The notes under the pieces are model-generated. The model worked only from the letters and a program-made list of their open reading frames with translations, was not told the DNA's origin and searched no databases. From contig NZ_JAKELO010000002.1 of NCBI RefSeq assembly GCF_028912405.1, forward strand, positions 1,187,276 to 1,251,275: 64,000 nt of DNA, given 5' to 3'. This DNA is from Methanogenium marinum. Lineage in GTDB: Archaea; Halobacteriota; Methanomicrobia; Methanomicrobiales; Methanomicrobiaceae. Below are positions 27,315-35,934 of the stretch, piece after piece (the first letter of the stretch is position 1; every line of letters starts with the position of its first letter). The position numbers and the translations under genes are program-made.

Positions 27315-27788
27315 TCACTCCACCGGCAGAGATCCGGGAGGGAAGATGCCATACGTCATACGGCTTGGATCAAACCCTGAGAGGCGGACAGAATCCCCCT
27401 CTGCTGTCATTCCCAGACCGGAGAGTGCCCCCGATGAACAGATGACATTCTGTTCCGGATGAGTACCACGCTCTATATCCGTCCGTGGCATGATGGAAGA
27501 GGCAACTGAGAGCACCATCCGCAAACGGGCTGATCCCGGATGCCCTTTGGGGAGCACCACCAGAGGCTGTCGGTAGGTACGCACCAGTTCACAGAGCATA
27601 CGGGCCTGTTCCGGGTCACCACCCTCCGGTGCCGACACAACGATCAGATCCCCGCGGTGCACACCCTGGAATACCTCCGCATCTGTTGTCTCAATAGGAA
27701 GCGCAAACGTCTCCGGTGACCGGGCGACCAGAAAAAAAGAAGCACCTCCCCGGATGAGAAGATACCCGGAGGAGAGGAGGACCTTCAT
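27315..27788 (-). CDS. Conserved-looking protein of unknown function
   Basis: A 157-residue soluble protein of alternating strands and helices, with segments such as GDLIVVSAPEGGDPEQARML and LVVLPKGHPGSARLRMVLSV that suggest a Rossmann-like alpha/beta fold. No catalytic motif is clear. Its ATG overlaps the stop of the upstream 50-residue zinc ribbon gene by four bases (ATGA), so the two are translated together and probably act together. They follow the archaellin-like genes on the same strand. Confidence 0.65.
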   Translation of the reverse strand: MKVLLSSGYLLIRGGASFFLVARSPETFALPIETTDAEVFQGVHRGDLIVVSAPEGGDPEQARMLCELVRTYRQPLVVLPKGHPGSARLRMVLSVASSIMPRTDIERGTHPEQNVICSSGALSGLGMTAEGDSVRLSGFDPSRMTYGIFPPGSLPVE

Positions 27789-27937
27789 ACCTCAGTCACA
27801 TTCTCAGACTGGCACGATGGGCATACCGGGTGGCGGCCGATTGCCTCAAATAGTGCTCCGCAGTCATTACATCGATATTTTTTCCCTTTCAGCCCTTCGT
27901 CGAATTCTACGTCAATAGGGCCACCTGTTGAACACAT
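27785..27937 (-). CDS. 50-residue zinc ribbon protein
   Basis: A very short protein with two Cys-x2-Cys knuckles (YRCNDCGALF and VCPSCQS), the pattern of a rubredoxin-like zinc ribbon. The start at 27937 and the ATGA overlap with the next gene both support translation. Such small ribbons often bind nucleic acid or a partner protein. Its fixed coupling to the 157-residue gene suggests one functional unit. Confidence 0.65.
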   Translation of the reverse strand: MCSTGGPIDVEFDEGLKGKKYRCNDCGALFEAIGRHPVCPSCQSENVTEV

Positions 27938-28009
27938 CTGGTATCACCAGTTCCTCTTACGGCACCACCGGATATAATCCTGATGATCCCCTGTTCAGCT
28001 CTATTTTTT

Positions 28010-28597
28010 TCAGGTAAGAACCATCACCGGGTCAGTCTTGGACGGGGCAACACCGGCAAACCGGAAGGTACCCCCGCCGGGCAGGATGACCGTGAGCACA
28101 AATTCACCTTTTACCGGGATTTCCTCTCCATCCGGCAGGGAAGCTTCAATCGTGAACCGCTCATTGTCTTCCAGAAAGAGATCACCATCCGCTGCCGCAG
28201 GCATCCGACGGATAATGCCCCAGGTGCCTGCTGCAGGCGATGCAGTCACGAGCGGGTCCGCTGCAGATAACATGGATATGGTATCCGGTGTTGCAACCGT
28301 CACCTGCACCGCAGAGAAATCAATCAGATCACTTCCCGCAGGAATCGCAAATGTCACCCGGAACGCACCGAGGCTCTCCCCCCGTTCCACACCGTGAATG
28401 CTGCCCACCGTCACCACTGTTGTTCCCGCCTGATTGACACCTTTCGCTGCCACCGACTGGGTCTTATCTGCCGAAAAATACCCAAGGTCCAGAATGACCA
28501 TGGAAAGAACCGACGCGGCCACAATGGCGGTAATAAGAATGATGGCCGCCTCTATCCCCACCATCCCGTCTTCATCCATCCTGTTCCACCGTATCAT
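28010..28597 (-). CDS. Archaellin-like secreted filament protein
   Basis: A 195-residue protein with a class III signal peptide of the archaellin type: a short charged leader (MIRWNRMDEDG) followed by the hydrophobic MVGIEAAIILITAIVAASVL segment, and then the KTQSVAAKGVNQAGTTV region typical of archaellins. A type IV prepilin-like peptidase (FlaK/PibD) would cut after the Gly of DEDG. The C-terminal part is a beta-rich domain. It is encoded 17 bases behind the FlaJ-like gene with a GAGGTGGG ribosome binding site. It could be a minor or atypical archaellin or a pilin. Confidence 0.75.
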   Translation of the reverse strand: MIRWNRMDEDGMVGIEAAIILITAIVAASVLSMVILDLGYFSADKTQSVAAKGVNQAGTTVVTVGSIHGVERGESLGAFRVTFAIPAGSDLIDFSAVQVTVATPDTISMLSAADPLVTASPAAGTWGIIRRMPAAADGDLFLEDNERFTIEASLPDGEEIPVKGEFVLTVILPGGGTFRFAGVAPSKTDPVMVLT

Positions 28598-28614
28598 TAT
28601 ATGTTTGTCCCACC

Positions 28615-30552
28615 TCAGAATGCCAGATTGAATATAATCAGTGCGATGACAAGCATAATCACCGCATGCTTCACCCCTGCCTTCACCGAGCCCTCACCCA
28701 TCTGTCCTGCAATCAGCCCTGAGAAAAAGGCACTGATAAGACATGCATGAAAAAGCAGACGAGATATTACAGTAAGTGAACCTCCCTCTGCAATAGACAT
28801 GAGGGATGAAGGCACATTATCAAGACTTCCCCCTGTTGCCATATCCCGCAGAATGGACAGGAAGTTCCAGTCCAAAACGACCACGACAAAGACAAAGACC
28901 GCGTAGGCGAGGTAGATGACGATGATATAGATGATCATATCGCCAAGACGCTCTCTTTTCAGAGTCTCAGACATCCGGGCATCGTTTGCGGCAATCGCGA
29001 GAATCTCTGCAATATCTCCGGTCATTTCACTTGCCTTGGTAATCAGCGTCACATCACGGGCGATGGCCGCTGTCTGCACCCGGTGTTCAAACCGGACAAG
29101 AGCATCGGAAAAGAGACCACCCCAGTCAAGATCACGTTTTATTCGGTGGATTTCATAAGATATAAGCCCCAGATTGGTCTTTTCAAGGACGGAAATGGCC
29201 CGTGCCGGTGTCAGCCCGACACGGTTTATGCCGGAGAGGCGGGAAAGGAATTCCGGAACACTTTCTTCAATACCGCGGACCTTCCGCCTCCAGATTTCAA
29301 AGAGTGCAGCGTAGGGCACAAGGACAATGAGAAGAGCGATTATCAGGTGGTCGTCAACCACATTCAGATAGAGTTCAAAGTCCTGATACTGTGGCACCAC
29401 GGTATAGATAAACACAAGATAGCAAAGCATCACGGGAACGGAGATAAGAAATGTCCGTTTCGCATCGATCATAAACCAGTCGAGGGGATGACGGATAAAT
29501 TCCCGAAGATTCCTCCACCGGTCACTGCGATGAAGAAGGGAAAAGAGACTTTCATCACCCTCCTGTTTAATCACATGCACATCCCGGAACTCACGGAGCA
29601 CAACCTTTCTGGTCACCCGCCGGACATCATCTGTGTGCAGGGAGATCATATCCACAAAGATAATGAAAATGAGCGAGCCGATGGGAATCAGCCCGTAAAT
29701 GACCGCTGCCATCTGGACAATGGATGTCGTCCCCATAAGACCCACCACTACCATGATGATGATGAGAAAAAGCGGCCCTGCCACAAAGAGGGTCACATAG
29801 GACTCTCCTACGAGCTGGAGGGTGGAAAGAAACTGCTGCTGCTGGAACCGGGCATCGTCCTGATACACCCGTACCCGGGACCCGAGGAAACTCGCCACAT
29901 TCCCGCCGGACTCAATTATTGAGACAAAATCCTCGAGAAAGTCCTTCAGTTTTTCAGACGGCGTCGTAAGGGAGAGATTCCGGATAGCACTGACGACATC
30001 AACGCCAAAATACTCCGTGTCCCGCACCACCTGCCGGCACTCATATGCCACCTCGCCATAGATATCAGCATTTTCGGAGAGGGATTTGAATATCGGAAGA
30101 ATTTCTGCCCCGCCCCGGCGCATCGCATACATATAGCTGACCGCATTGTGCAGAGTCAGATTTATCCGGACGGAGCGGTTGTCCTTCATCATCCCGGGAT
30201 ACCGGAGCAGCAGCTGATAGATACAGAGTGTCGCTATGATAAAGAAGAGGACGGCAACAAGACTCCGCTGCAGCATCTCCGGCAACGTGGGCTGGGCAAT
30301 ATTGATCTCAGGTATCACCGTGCCAAATATATTGAAAAGGCTGGTATGCACCTCGGGGAAGAAGAGCATCATCGCAATCAGGTAGCCCATTATACCAATG
30401 ATTGCTCCAAAGACGACAGAGACAAGCACACAGTAGGTAAGATACTGCGCAATTGTCATCCCTGTTCGTGCGGAGAGAAGATTCTGGCGCACGGACTGAT
30501 ACTTTTCCGGACGCCGCCCGATGGCCCATTGTGCATACCTGTCGATGATCAT
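28615..30552 (-). CDS. FlaJ/TadC-like membrane platform protein
   Basis: A 645-residue polytopic membrane protein with two type II secretion F-like domains, one after the other (about residues 150-330 and 430-600), and about nine membrane helices. It would anchor the assembly ATPase and the growing filament. It is longer than a typical archaellum FlaJ/ArlJ (about 560 residues). Its start overlaps the FlaI-like gene by four bases, and the archaellin-like gene follows directly. The accessory archaellum genes flaC-G are not in the window, so this could be an archaellum subset or a separate type IV pilus. Confidence 0.85.
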   Translation of the reverse strand: MIIDRYAQWAIGRRPEKYQSVRQNLLSARTGMTIAQYLTYCVLVSVVFGAIIGIMGYLIAMMLFFPEVHTSLFNIFGTVIPEINIAQPTLPEMLQRSLVAVLFFIIATLCIYQLLLRYPGMMKDNRSVRINLTLHNAVSYMYAMRRGGAEILPIFKSLSENADIYGEVAYECRQVVRDTEYFGVDVVSAIRNLSLTTPSEKLKDFLEDFVSIIESGGNVASFLGSRVRVYQDDARFQQQQFLSTLQLVGESYVTLFVAGPLFLIIIMVVVGLMGTTSIVQMAAVIYGLIPIGSLIFIIFVDMISLHTDDVRRVTRKVVLREFRDVHVIKQEGDESLFSLLHRSDRWRNLREFIRHPLDWFMIDAKRTFLISVPVMLCYLVFIYTVVPQYQDFELYLNVVDDHLIIALLIVLVPYAALFEIWRRKVRGIEESVPEFLSRLSGINRVGLTPARAISVLEKTNLGLISYEIHRIKRDLDWGGLFSDALVRFEHRVQTAAIARDVTLITKASEMTGDIAEILAIAANDARMSETLKRERLGDMIIYIIVIYLAYAVFVFVVVVLDWNFLSILRDMATGGSLDNVPSSLMSIAEGGSLTVISRLLFHACLISAFFSGLIAGQMGEGSVKAGVKHAVIMLVIALIIFNLAF

Positions 30553-32612
30553 ATCAATGCCTGGCTCAGGTCATCTATCGAATCCATCACAGCGTCTGCA
30601 TCGATCTCATAGGCCCGGAGAAGGCGTGAAACCATAATATAGTCTGTGATATCCTGATCTTTCATCCCATTCAGAACTGCGATGCGGCGGTTCACCTCAC
30701 GAGTGAGAGCCTCACGCGTCCACCCCCGTTGCTCCATGATTGCCGAATAGACAACCGACCGTCCGCTGTAGGTGAACACATCCGTCACCGGGTTATACTC
30801 AAATACTGTGTTCACCCGGAGATTTCCGGTGCCCGGGTCAATGCCCGCAATCTCTACGATTTCAGTTGCCCGACGGACCCGTTCCCGCCCGATATAGGTG
30901 AGAGCCTGAATGCTCACAATATCCAGTGCCTGCACCATATTCCGCGGCACATTCAGAGGCTGGTTTTCCAGCCGGTGAATAGCAGCATCCACATTATTCG
31001 CATGCATCGTCGAGAAGGTGGTATGCCCCGTGTTCATTGCCTGGAAGAGCGTCTGCGCTTCATTGCCCCGGACCTCACCCACAATGATATATTCCGGCCG
31101 CTGGCGCATCGCCGCCTTCAGGAGGTCAAACATATCAATTTTGGATGAGGATGAGTCGGCAATCGCATCCCGGGTGACCGATGCAATCCAGTTATCGTGG
31201 AAGAGAGTTATCTCACGGGTATCTTCAATGGAGACGACCTTTGAGAGGGAGGGGAGGAAAAGAGCGACTGCATTCAGGGAAGAGGTCTTCCCGGATGCTG
31301 TCCCGCCCACAAAGAGGAGATTCTTGTTATTCTCAATCCCCATCCAGAAATAGGCCAGTGCCTCTGCAGGGAAGGTGCCCCGCATTAAGAGCTCGACCGG
31401 GGAGAAGGGTTCTTCACGGAATTTCCGTATCGTAAACGATGTCCCGCGGGTCGTCACTTCACTGCCATAGGTGAGCTGAAGACGGGAGCCGTCCGGAAGG
31501 GTGGCATCCAGAACCGGGTTTGAGATGGAGACATGTTTTCCCGACCGCTGGGAGAGACGGATAGCAAGCGAGTTCAGGGATTCTTCATCAAACGAGACAT
31601 TGGTCTTCACATTACGGTAGGTGCGATGGTAGAGAAATATTGGGATCCCAATACCGTCACAGGAGATATCCTCAAGGTTCGGGTCCATCATCAGCGGCTC
31701 GAGGCGGGCCCAGCCGAGGAAATTACGGTTCATGTAGTACATGACCCGGTAATAGGATGGGAGAGAGAGGACAACACCGTAGTCGTCCAAAAGACCGATG
31801 GTCTTTGTGCGGAGCACAACCTCCCGGTCCTGTGTCACCTCATCATCCGTGAGAATCAGCACATCCCTAAGGTCGGCATGCAGGCGTTCGACGATTTCAT
31901 ACTCAAACTCGCTCAACTCCGGTTCATTGAGATGGTATTCATGCTGTCGGGTCACCCCGTTTAGTATGATCATCACCTCAGAACAGCCGGGAACAACCCA
32001 GTACTGCTCCGCAAGTGTGTAGCCATCCGGGACATCGGCATGGACAAGCGACCCGTGAATTGCCATATCGTAGGGGTCGGCGGTTTTATCCTTACGGTGC
32101 AGGAGGCTCGCCAGAATACCGGTGCGATTTTTTGCCTTCTTTGTTTTCTTCGCCTTTTTCTTTGGTTCGGCCGCCTCATTCAAAGATGGTTTTGCATCCG
32201 CTGCACCTGCCGCCAGCACCGTTGTTTCCGTGTTTTCCACCGATGCACCCCCCTCAGGAGCGTCAGGGATCTCCGGAATATCGGGTATTTCAGAAACCGC
32301 ATAAGATTCAGATTCAGCCCCCGGTCCAGGATATTCCTGCATCACGGGTGCATCGTCCCCGTCCATTTTCTCGGACGGCTTCCCCTCAGGGAAAGACAGA
32401 TCCTCAGGAAGTTCGGATTCATAGAAACTCACCCGCTCTGCAGGTTCCGGCCCGGAGGATTTCTCCCCTTCGATGGTTTCAGACAGTCCCGTATTTCCAC
32501 CGGGAACACGGCTATCCAGGGTCAGAGGACGCACATCCTCCACGGACTCTGGTGTGACAGGTGCATTTTCCCCTTCTGCATCCTCTTCCAGTATTGTATT
32601 CTCTCCAGCCAT
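30549..32612 (-). CDS. FlaI/TadA-like secretion ATPase
   Basis: A 687-residue ATPase of the type II/IV secretion family that would power filament assembly. The first 180 residues are acidic and of low complexity with a Lys-rich block (EPKKKAKKTKKAKN), longer than usual. The conserved core follows: Walker A FVGGTASGKTSSLNA, the Asp box SIEDTREITL, Walker B YIIVGEVRGNE and the His box FSTMHANNVDAAIH. A GAGGAGAT ribosome binding site precedes the ATG at 32612. It is the first gene of the flaI-flaJ-archaellin group and lies divergent from two RecA/KaiC-fold genes. Confidence 0.9.
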   Translation of the reverse strand: MAGENTILEEDAEGENAPVTPESVEDVRPLTLDSRVPGGNTGLSETIEGEKSSGPEPAERVSFYESELPEDLSFPEGKPSEKMDGDDAPVMQEYPGPGAESESYAVSEIPDIPEIPDAPEGGASVENTETTVLAAGAADAKPSLNEAAEPKKKAKKTKKAKNRTGILASLLHRKDKTADPYDMAIHGSLVHADVPDGYTLAEQYWVVPGCSEVMIILNGVTRQHEYHLNEPELSEFEYEIVERLHADLRDVLILTDDEVTQDREVVLRTKTIGLLDDYGVVLSLPSYYRVMYYMNRNFLGWARLEPLMMDPNLEDISCDGIGIPIFLYHRTYRNVKTNVSFDEESLNSLAIRLSQRSGKHVSISNPVLDATLPDGSRLQLTYGSEVTTRGTSFTIRKFREEPFSPVELLMRGTFPAEALAYFWMGIENNKNLLFVGGTASGKTSSLNAVALFLPSLSKVVSIEDTREITLFHDNWIASVTRDAIADSSSSKIDMFDLLKAAMRQRPEYIIVGEVRGNEAQTLFQAMNTGHTTFSTMHANNVDAAIHRLENQPLNVPRNMVQALDIVSIQALTYIGRERVRRATEIVEIAGIDPGTGNLRVNTVFEYNPVTDVFTYSGRSVVYSAIMEQRGWTREALTREVNRRIAVLNGMKDQDITDYIMVSRLLRAYEIDADAVMDSIDDLSQALI

Positions 32613-32762
32613 ATCTCCTCAATCCCCCAGCCAATCGCGGCGGAAACCGGGACAGGTGTTCATATCAAAACAATTGACTTCGCGTGTTATAAAAATGTCC
32701 CACCATGAGCATAACGAGCATTTAACAAAAAATATTAAACCATTTGCCGATAGAGCAAATGT
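32613..32762. promoter_or_regulatory. Divergent promoter region
   Basis: A 150-base spacer between the FlaI-like gene (minus) and the KaiC-fold pair (plus). An AT-rich box (aaatatta, 32728-32735) lies about 30 bases before the plus-strand ATG and could give a leaderless transcript. A second AT-rich stretch near 32685 may serve the minus strand. The shared region suggests joint control. Confidence 0.4.
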
Positions 32763-33599
32763 ATGCAGGATTCTCGAATGAAGCACATGCCAACAGGAAT
32801 TCCTTCCTTTGATCCGGTTCTGAACGGAGGAGGTCCCCTGGGTTCGGTGATCCTTCTTTCCGGTGGGCCAGGTGGTGGTAACGTGGAGTTTGCATATAGT
32901 TCAGTTCTCTCCCACGCCCGGAGACAGAAAAACGACCAGAATACAATTCCGGACAATATCTGTAACCCGGAGGAAATCGTCTATTTTACCTTCACAAAAC
33001 TCGAATCTGCAATCCGCCGCGAGATAGAACTCTCCTTCCATGCTGATGCCGAAATATTTGACGGAACAGTGCGGTTTATCGACCTCTCAAAAATATACTT
33101 TGATGCCTCAGTGGTCCCCCGGGACTGGTACAGCAACGTCGATATCGTAGAGAACATCCGGAACAGACGCCAGGAACCGGAGAGCCTGATAGGCGAAATC
33201 ACCAAACAGTTGGGAACAATTGCTGAAGGCAGCCTGATTATCTTTGATTCTCTCACCGACATCGCCACCGGGGCCGTCAGTGAGAGCGAATGGCGCCAGT
33301 TCATCGGTTTTCTCCGGGGACTCCAGCGTATCTCCAAGCACTGGAAGACAACATATTACCTCCTCATCTCGGATGCCATCCTTGAAAAACGGAGGATGGC
33401 AGAGATCAAAGACTGCTGCGATGCGGTGATTACCTTTGAATGGGAGGATACCGGCGGCAGGCGTCGGCAGCGGGTAATGTTTATTGAGAAGTTCCGCATT
33501 GTTATGCCATCGCTTGAAGAACAGGACTTTGTGAAGTTTGCCGTCAGGATCACCTCAGACGGGGGGTTTGAAGTAAGCAACATCAGAATGGTGGTATAG
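32763..33599 (+). CDS. RecA/KaiC-fold protein with degenerate P-loop
   Basis: A 278-residue protein of the RecA/KaiC/FlaH family by its overall pattern (MPTGIPSFDPVLNGGGPLGS, then strand, loop and helix; Walker B-like SLIIFDSLTD around residue 156). Its Walker A loop reads GGPGGGNVEF, with Asn where the invariant Lys should be and no Thr/Ser after it, so it probably cannot hydrolyse ATP. It is encoded 5 bases before a homologue with an intact P-loop, suggesting a pseudo-ATPase/ATPase pair. Divergence from the FlaI-like gene suggests a role near filament assembly, where FlaH normally sits. Confidence 0.7.
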   Translation: MQDSRMKHMPTGIPSFDPVLNGGGPLGSVILLSGGPGGGNVEFAYSSVLSHARRQKNDQNTIPDNICNPEEIVYFTFTKLESAIRREIELSFHADAEIFDGTVRFIDLSKIYFDASVVPRDWYSNVDIVENIRNRRQEPESLIGEITKQLGTIAEGSLIIFDSLTDIATGAVSESEWRQFIGFLRGLQRISKHWKTTYYLLISDAILEKRRMAEIKDCCDAVITFEWEDTGGRRRQRVMFIEKFRIVMPSLEEQDFVKFAVRITSDGGFEVSNIRMVV

Positions 33600-33604
33600 G
33601 AAAA

Positions 33605-34297
33605 ATGGAACGTATACAGTTTGGCATCAGTGGCCTGGATGAGATGTTTGGCGGGGGACTCATAAAAAACAGCATCTGTTCACTGATTGGAACGTACGGA
33701 ACCGGCAAGACGACATTCGCCCTCCAGTTCATCTATGAAGGTCTGCGCAAGGGTGAGAAGGTGATTTACTTCAGTCTGGAAGAACGTGAAGACCGCATCT
33801 ATGACGTGATGGCAGACCGGCGGTTTCGGATTGACAAGTACCGGAATGAATCACTCTTTGTGATAAAACTCGACCCCACCGACTTCAATCTCTCGATTAA
33901 TTCCATTAAAAATGACCTGCCGGACCTGATCTCAAAGATTGGGGCCACCCGGATAGTCATTGACCCCATATCACTCTTTGAAGGAATTTTTGATGACCCG
34001 TCCGAGCGGCGAAAAGAGATGTTTTATTTCACTGAACTCCTCCGTGACCTGGATGCCAATTTCCTTCTGACCAGTGAAAACAGCAGCACTGATACCTACG
34101 CAAGCAAATACGGCCTCATTGAATACCTTTCAGACACTGTCGTAGTCCTCCAGTATATCCGGCCAAAAGACCTCAGCGAGGTGCATACGTCAATTGAGGT
34201 GGTTAAGATGCGGCGGAGCAACCACTCCCGCGAAATAAAACCGTATGAAATTCTTCAGGACCGGATAAACGTCTACAACGAAGCCAGTGTCTTTTAG
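33605..34297 (+). CDS. FlaH/KaiC-like ATPase
   Basis: A 230-residue single-domain RecA/KaiC-fold ATPase. It opens with the family pattern ERIQFGISGLDEMFGGGL, has an intact Walker A (GTYGTGKTTFALQF, about residues 29-42) and a Walker B strand (TRIVIDPISLFEG). Archaellum FlaH is a protein of this size and fold, so it may be a FlaH-like regulator of the neighbouring FlaI-like motor. Related RadA-like regulators also occur in other settings. It is co-transcribed with the degenerate partner upstream and ends in a clear terminator. Confidence 0.8.
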   Translation: MERIQFGISGLDEMFGGGLIKNSICSLIGTYGTGKTTFALQFIYEGLRKGEKVIYFSLEEREDRIYDVMADRRFRIDKYRNESLFVIKLDPTDFNLSINSIKNDLPDLISKIGATRIVIDPISLFEGIFDDPSERRKEMFYFTELLRDLDANFLLTSENSSTDTYASKYGLIEYLSDTVVVLQYIRPKDLSEVHTSIEVVKMRRSNHSREIKPYEILQDRINVYNEASVF

Positions 34298-34331
34298 AAA
34301 AAAGGAATCTCTCATTTAACAGAAAGGGTTC

Positions 34332-34360
34332 TTCCGGGGTTTTCCCGGAAAATTTTTCTC
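34332..34360 (+). terminator. Terminator of the KaiC-fold pair
   Basis: A 7-base stem (TTCCGGG / CCCGGAA) with a 5-base loop, followed by AATTTTTCTC, 35 bases after the stop at 34297. Confidence 0.65.
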
Positions 34361-34375
34361 ATCTCTTCTATTTTC

Positions 34376-34630
34376 TTATACCGTTATTCCCACGACATTG
34401 AGCAGCAGAAGGACGACAAATCCCGGTATTCCCCCCAGTGCACAGATGAGAATGGATGCAATGGAGAGGGGGATGTCCCCCATTCCAAATATATTGAAGA
34501 AATTGAAGGCCAGCAGCATGATGATACCCACCACTGAGTTGATTATAAGTTTGGTGACGTTCTTCAGGAAGAACCAGAGCGCCACTGCTATCACAATAGC
34601 AATGACCAGTGTGAGGACAGTTTCGATCAT
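34376..34630 (-). CDS. BofA-family small membrane protein
   Basis: An 84-residue protein with two or three hydrophobic segments. LIINSVVGIIMLLAFNFFNI and the terminal GGIPGFVVLLLLNVVGI are typical of the BofA family (pro-sigma-K processing inhibitor in Bacillus, widespread and uncharacterised in archaea). Its start overlaps the end of the pmbA-like gene by four bases, so it is the third gene of a tldD-pmbA-bofA operon, a hint that it may relate to membrane-linked proteolysis. Confidence 0.75.
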   Translation of the reverse strand: MIETVLTLVIAIVIAVALWFFLKNVTKLIINSVVGIIMLLAFNFFNIFGMGDIPLSIASILICALGGIPGFVVLLLLNVVGITV

Positions 34631-35934
34631 TCCTGTGTACCAATGATATGAAGGTTCTTGAACCTTACTTCGGGCAGGGTCATACTCCCGATTTCCCGTC
34701 GTTCTTCACCGGCACCGGCGATATCTGTAAGCATATCAAAGAGGTTTCCGGAGAGCATGGCAGAGCGAATCGGTGCACCGAATTCTCCTCCCTCAATACA
34801 GGCGGCATTGGAGAGTTCAACCGAGAAGTCCCCGGTGATGGTGTTTGCCGTGTGAGCGCCGATAAGGCCGTTTGCGAGAACCGCCTTTTCCTCACGCACT
34901 TCATCGCGGCGGGCATCGAGTTTCAGGCAGTGCACACCAATTGCGGGGGCACCACCGGCACCACTCCTGACCGCACTGCCGGTAGTTGTCTCCCCATAGC
35001 GGTATGCCGTCCGGAGGTCGTAGGCAAAGGACTGCACCGTACCATCCCGGATGAAATCAAGTCTCCGCGTGGCAACCCCGTCTGCGTCCCAGCGGGTTGC
35101 CCCTGAACCATCATACGGGTCGTCATACAGGACAAGGGAAGGGTCCATGCAGGGAACACCCTTTTTGTCGGCTAAAAATGACCGGCCGGCGTGAACCGTT
35201 CTGCCTGAGAGAGCGGGCATAAGAATTCCCCCTACAAGCTGGGAAAGCGCCATCGGTGTAAGGACAACATCAGACGCACATGATTCGATACCACCGGCAC
35301 CGGCCCAGTAGTCCGCCTGAAAGAGTGCCTCTTTTGCCACCTTGTCGGTGTCAAGATCGTTGAGGTGACTCACGTGGTCAAACTCATAACCGGTCGAGGT
35401 CCCGTTTATCATTTCAAGTGAAGCGGAAGCGGATGTTGCATCGTGGGTGTACAATACACCATTCGTGTTTGCAATCAGAGATGAGCCCCTTCCAAGGGAG
35501 ACACCACCCCCCGCGATCTCTGCTTCGCCGTTCTCTGCTGCTGTGCACAGAGATGTTATGAGATCAGATGCCGTGTCGGCGTCCGGTATAAGAGACGGGT
35601 CATACACATCTATGTCACGGGAGAATGTGACCGGTTCCGGCAGACCGCCCCATGCCTGCGGGTCGGATATCCGTCCGGAAGCGATGGCAGCAGTAAGACA
35701 GTCCTCCCAGCGGGCAGGGGACATTGTCATTGAGGCACCGATATGCCCGTCTGTGATTGTCCGGATGGCCATTGCCCAGGTGACTGTCTTCTCTGCCTCT
35801 CCCACCTGACGACGGCGCAGTTCAAGCGAGACATGGTCTGAGACACCGAGGTATACCTCAGCCTCGTCTGCCTCATGCCGGGCCTTTGCCAGAACGGTCT
35901 CCACGAGATCTGTATAGTCCGTTACATTATGCAT
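34627..35934 (-). CDS. pmbA: TldE/PmbA-like protease subunit
   Basis: A 435-residue member of the TldD/PmbA family, the partner that with TldD forms a heterodimeric metalloprotease acting on small unfolded peptides. The C-terminal family block (ANTITGDFSVELSNAACIEG, GAPIRSAMLSGNLFDML) is present, and the HExxxH motif is absent, as expected for TldE. I place the start at the ATG at 35934, which overlaps the tldD stop by 8 bases; a GTG further upstream is less likely. Confidence 0.85.
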   Translation of the reverse strand: MHNVTDYTDLVETVLAKARHEADEAEVYLGVSDHVSLELRRRQVGEAEKTVTWAMAIRTITDGHIGASMTMSPARWEDCLTAAIASGRISDPQAWGGLPEPVTFSRDIDVYDPSLIPDADTASDLITSLCTAAENGEAEIAGGGVSLGRGSSLIANTNGVLYTHDATSASASLEMINGTSTGYEFDHVSHLNDLDTDKVAKEALFQADYWAGAGGIESCASDVVLTPMALSQLVGGILMPALSGRTVHAGRSFLADKKGVPCMDPSLVLYDDPYDGSGATRWDADGVATRRLDFIRDGTVQSFAYDLRTAYRYGETTTGSAVRSGAGGAPAIGVHCLKLDARRDEVREEKAVLANGLIGAHTANTITGDFSVELSNAACIEGGEFGAPIRSAMLSGNLFDMLTDIAGAGEERREIGSMTLPEVRFKNLHIIGTQE

